Assembly (NCBI RefSeq): GCF_009604375.1
Contig: NZ_WEGH01000003.1
Span: forward strand, 434,001-498,000
Length of the DNA: 64,000 nt
Reading direction: 5' to 3'
Source of the DNA: Actinomadura macrotermitis
GTDB taxonomy: Bacteria > Actinomycetota > Actinomycetes > Streptosporangiales > Streptosporangiaceae
The notes beneath the pieces are model-generated. The model was not told where the DNA came from. It was given only the letters and a program-made list of their open reading frames with translations, and did no database searches. Shown here piece after piece: positions 62,374 to 64,000 of this stretch (its first letter is position 1; every line of letters starts with the position of its first letter). Both the position numbers and the translations under genes were made by a program.

Positions 62374-63069
62374 GTGACCGCCACCCGGGAGTTCCAGCCG
62401 CCGCAGCGCCGGGCGCGCCGGTGGCCCTACTTCCTGGTGATCGTCTGCGCCGTGCTGGTCGGGGCGCTGGTGGTCGGCGACCGCGCCGCCGCCTCCTACG
62501 CCGAGGGCACGATGGCGGAGGAGATTCAGAAAGAGGGATTTCCGGCCAAGCCGGAAGTGAGCATCAAAGGCTTCCCCTTCCTCACCCAGGCCCTGTCGCG
62601 GCACTTCGGGGACGTGCGGCTGAAGGCCCGCGACCTCAAGGAGGGGCCGCTCACCATCACCTCGCTGGACGTGCGGGCCCGGGACGTGCGGGTCGACTCG
62701 GGCTACCGCAGCGGCACCCTCGGCTCGGTCGAGGGCACCGCGTTCGTCAGCTTCGGCGACCTGGCGGGCGCGAGCGACACCCCGGGGCTGGTGCTGAGCT
62801 CGGCCGGGCCGACCACCGTCCGGGCCAAGATGGACCTCGGGGTCACCGACGCCGAGGCGACCGCGACGGTGGTCAAGGAGGGCGACAACATCCACGTGAA
62901 GGGCGCCCGGGTCGAGGGCGTCCCGCTCGACTCGCTCGGCGCGCCGCTGGACTTCACCGTGCCGGTGAAGGGGCTGCCGCTCGGGATGGCCTTCCAGAGC
63001 CTGACGGTGACGTCCAAGGGCGTCACGCTCCGCGTCACCGGCAGCAAGGTCGCCTTCACCGACAAATAG
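62374..63069 (+). CDS. DUF2993 (LmeA-like) envelope protein
   Basis: A 231-residue protein with one N-terminal membrane segment (about 18-40) and an extracellular DUF2993 domain: IQKEGFPAKPEVSIKGFPFL, VRLKARDLKEG, and PLDFTVPVKGLPLGM. The mycobacterial relative LmeA acts in lipomannan mannan elongation; that role is not implied here. The start is GTG at 62374, close to the N-terminal basic stretch. Divergent from the FHA-ABC gene. Confidence 0.88.
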   Translation: MTATREFQPPQRRARRWPYFLVIVCAVLVGALVVGDRAAASYAEGTMAEEIQKEGFPAKPEVSIKGFPFLTQALSRHFGDVRLKARDLKEGPLTITSLDVRARDVRVDSGYRSGTLGSVEGTAFVSFGDLAGASDTPGLVLSSAGPTTVRAKMDLGVTDAEATATVVKEGDNIHVKGARVEGVPLDSLGAPLDFTVPVKGLPLGMAFQSLTVTSKGVTLRVTGSKVAFTDK

Positions 63070-63072
63070 CGC

Positions 63073-63459
63073 TCAGTCGCCGCCGTCGGTGAGGATCTCG
63101 GCGACCTGGCGGGCGGTGTCGGTGGGCAGCGGTGCGGGCAGCCCGCGCCAGCGGCGGACCGCCATCAGCGCGGCGCCCGCGGCGCCGCCGCTGTAGGCGG
63201 TGGCGGCCACCAGCGCGGCGACCTCGGGCGACAGCTTCTTCTCCAGCAGCATCACGTTGAGCCGGTAGGACGCGGCGGTGGCGAAGACGCCGAACGTGCC
63301 GGCCAGGGCGCCCATCCTCAGCGCCGGGACGCGCTGGCGGGCCTTGTCGGCCATCTCGCGCTGGGCGGCGTCCAGCACCTGGCGGGCGAGCTGGAGGTTC
63401 TGCTCCATGCCGTCCCCGCTCTTGACCACCTTCTTCGACTGACGTGACCTGCTGCTCAT
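63073..63459 (-). CDS. Holin-X-like small membrane protein
   Basis: A 128-residue protein: a basic, helical N-terminal third (MSSRSRQSKKVVKSGDG, then QLARQVLDAAQREMADKAR) followed by two membrane segments (about 48-95) and a short cytosolic end. It resembles actinobacterial proteins annotated phage holin family (Holin-X), which are ordinary membrane proteins rather than phage genes. The ATG at 63459 precedes the basic start. Convergent with the DUF2993 gene across 3 bp. Confidence 0.65.
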   Translation of the reverse strand: MSSRSRQSKKVVKSGDGMEQNLQLARQVLDAAQREMADKARQRVPALRMGALAGTFGVFATAASYRLNVMLLEKKLSPEVAALVAATAYSGGAAGAALMAVRRWRGLPAPLPTDTARQVAEILTDGGD

Positions 63460-63603
63460 GGCCGTTCCGTACCCATAGAACAAAAATGGACACATCGCTG
63501 AGGGCACCGCCGGAAGGTCAGGTCAATGTCACCGTTCGCCATCCTTTGAGTACGGTAAGTTATCGGCCCGGGGACCTGTCGCCGAGTGAGAGGGCCGTGC
63601 CGC

Positions 63604-64000
63604 GTGCAACCGTTCGAGCTGCCCGAGTTCTACGTCCCGCATCCCGCCCGGCTCCACCCGCACCTGGAGGGGGCGCGGGCGCACAGCACCGCGTGGGCCC
63701 GCCGGATGGGGATGCTCGACGACACCCGCGACCCCGGCACGCCGGAGATCTGGGACGAGGCCGAGCTGGACGCGCACGACTACCCGCTGCTGTGCGCCTA
63801 CACCCACCCCGACTGCTCGCCCGCGGACCTGGAGCTGATCACCGACTGGTACGTGTGGGTGTTCTACTTCGACGACCACTTCCTGGAGGTCTACAAGCGC
63901 ACCCGCGACCAGGAGGGCGCCCGCGCCTACCTGGACCGGCTGGCGGCGTTCATGGAGCCCGGGTGCGCCCTGGAGCCGGCCAACGCGGCCGAGCGGGGGC
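63604..64000 (+). CDS. Germacradienol/geosmin synthase (3' end outside window)
   Basis: First 132 residues of a terpene cyclase. QPFELPEFYVPHPARLHPHL, ARAHSTAWARRMGML and the metal-binding aspartate motif VFYFDDHFLE closely match bifunctional germacradienol/geosmin synthases, which turn farnesyl diphosphate into the earthy odorant geosmin; the familiar AYTHPDC lies between. The start is a GTG at 63604. The C-terminal half-domain is not in the window. Confidence 0.92.
   Translation, partial: MQPFELPEFYVPHPARLHPHLEGARAHSTAWARRMGMLDDTRDPGTPEIWDEAELDAHDYPLLCAYTHPDCSPADLELITDWYVWVFYFDDHFLEVYKRTRDQEGARAYLDRLAAFMEPGCALEPANAAERG

Noticed and set aside
63073..63459. Prophage remnant suggested by a holin-like protein
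   Set aside because: No endolysin, structural or integrase genes nearby; Holin-X-like proteins are common chromosomal membrane proteins in actinobacteria.

Overview
The window is very GC-rich, densely coded actinobacterial DNA. GTG and TTG starts and 4-bp ATGA/GTGA gene overlaps are common. An AfsR/SARP-type regulator, several ECF sigma factors, a geosmin-synthase-type terpene cyclase, an enediyne-type polyketide synthase and an orphan rpoB paralogue suggest an antibiotic-producing filamentous actinomycete. Actinomadura or a relative in the Thermomonosporaceae/Streptosporangiaceae fits best, but this is inferred from gene content alone.

Layout. 1-7.3 kb: a cut-off Ser/Thr kinase divergent from a STAND NTPase, then two nearly identical tRNA-Lys(CTT) units flanking two small membrane proteins and a DesK/DesR-like two-component pair. 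7.3-16.2 kb: an SRPBCC protein, then an operon (minus strand) of an enediyne-family iterative PKS (KS-AT-ACP-KR-DH-PPTase), its hot-dog thioesterase and a methyltransferase. A PptH-like metallophosphoesterase lies upstream. 16.3-25.3 kb: an RsbW-like ATPase, a 30-residue hydrophobic peptide, an AfsR-like SARP/NB-ARC/TPR regulator, an operon (glycosyltransferase-fold protein, unknown protein, PfkB kinase) and a second STAND/TPR regulator. 25.5-29.3 kb: a three-gene operon of a 2OG-Fe(II) dioxygenase, a SAM methyltransferase and a carnitine-type acyltransferase, behind a 16-bp palindrome. 29.3-43.3 kb: antiporter, ECF42-type sigma/DGPF/hydrolase operon, membrane-anchored Mrr-like nuclease, zwf, a DUF2867 gene with two TATACG-N4-CGTATA sites, SgcJ-like protein, SigX5-type sigma factor, FG-GAP secreted protein, SapA-like secreted protein and a hydrolase/TetR pair. 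Several gene remnants are scattered here. 43.6-47.1 kb: rpoB standing alone, without rpoC or rplJ/rplL, and with altered rifampicin-region residues. 47.3-56.1 kb: DUF4260-like, HEAT-repeat, VOC, DUF6210-like, HIBADH-like/TetR, DinB, SMI1/KNR4 and PRC-barrel proteins. 56.3-64 kb: a three-subunit xanthine-dehydrogenase-type molybdoenzyme, an FHA-ABC transporter, a DUF2993 protein, a holin-like membrane protein and the start of a geosmin synthase.

Most noteworthy are the orphan rpoB, the PKS/thioesterase unit lacking the usual enediyne companion genes but sitting beside a possible phosphopantetheinyl hydrolase, and the dioxygenase-methyltransferase-carnitine acyltransferase operon, which looks like an undescribed small-molecule pathway. 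No CRISPR array, insertion sequence or replication origin was seen.
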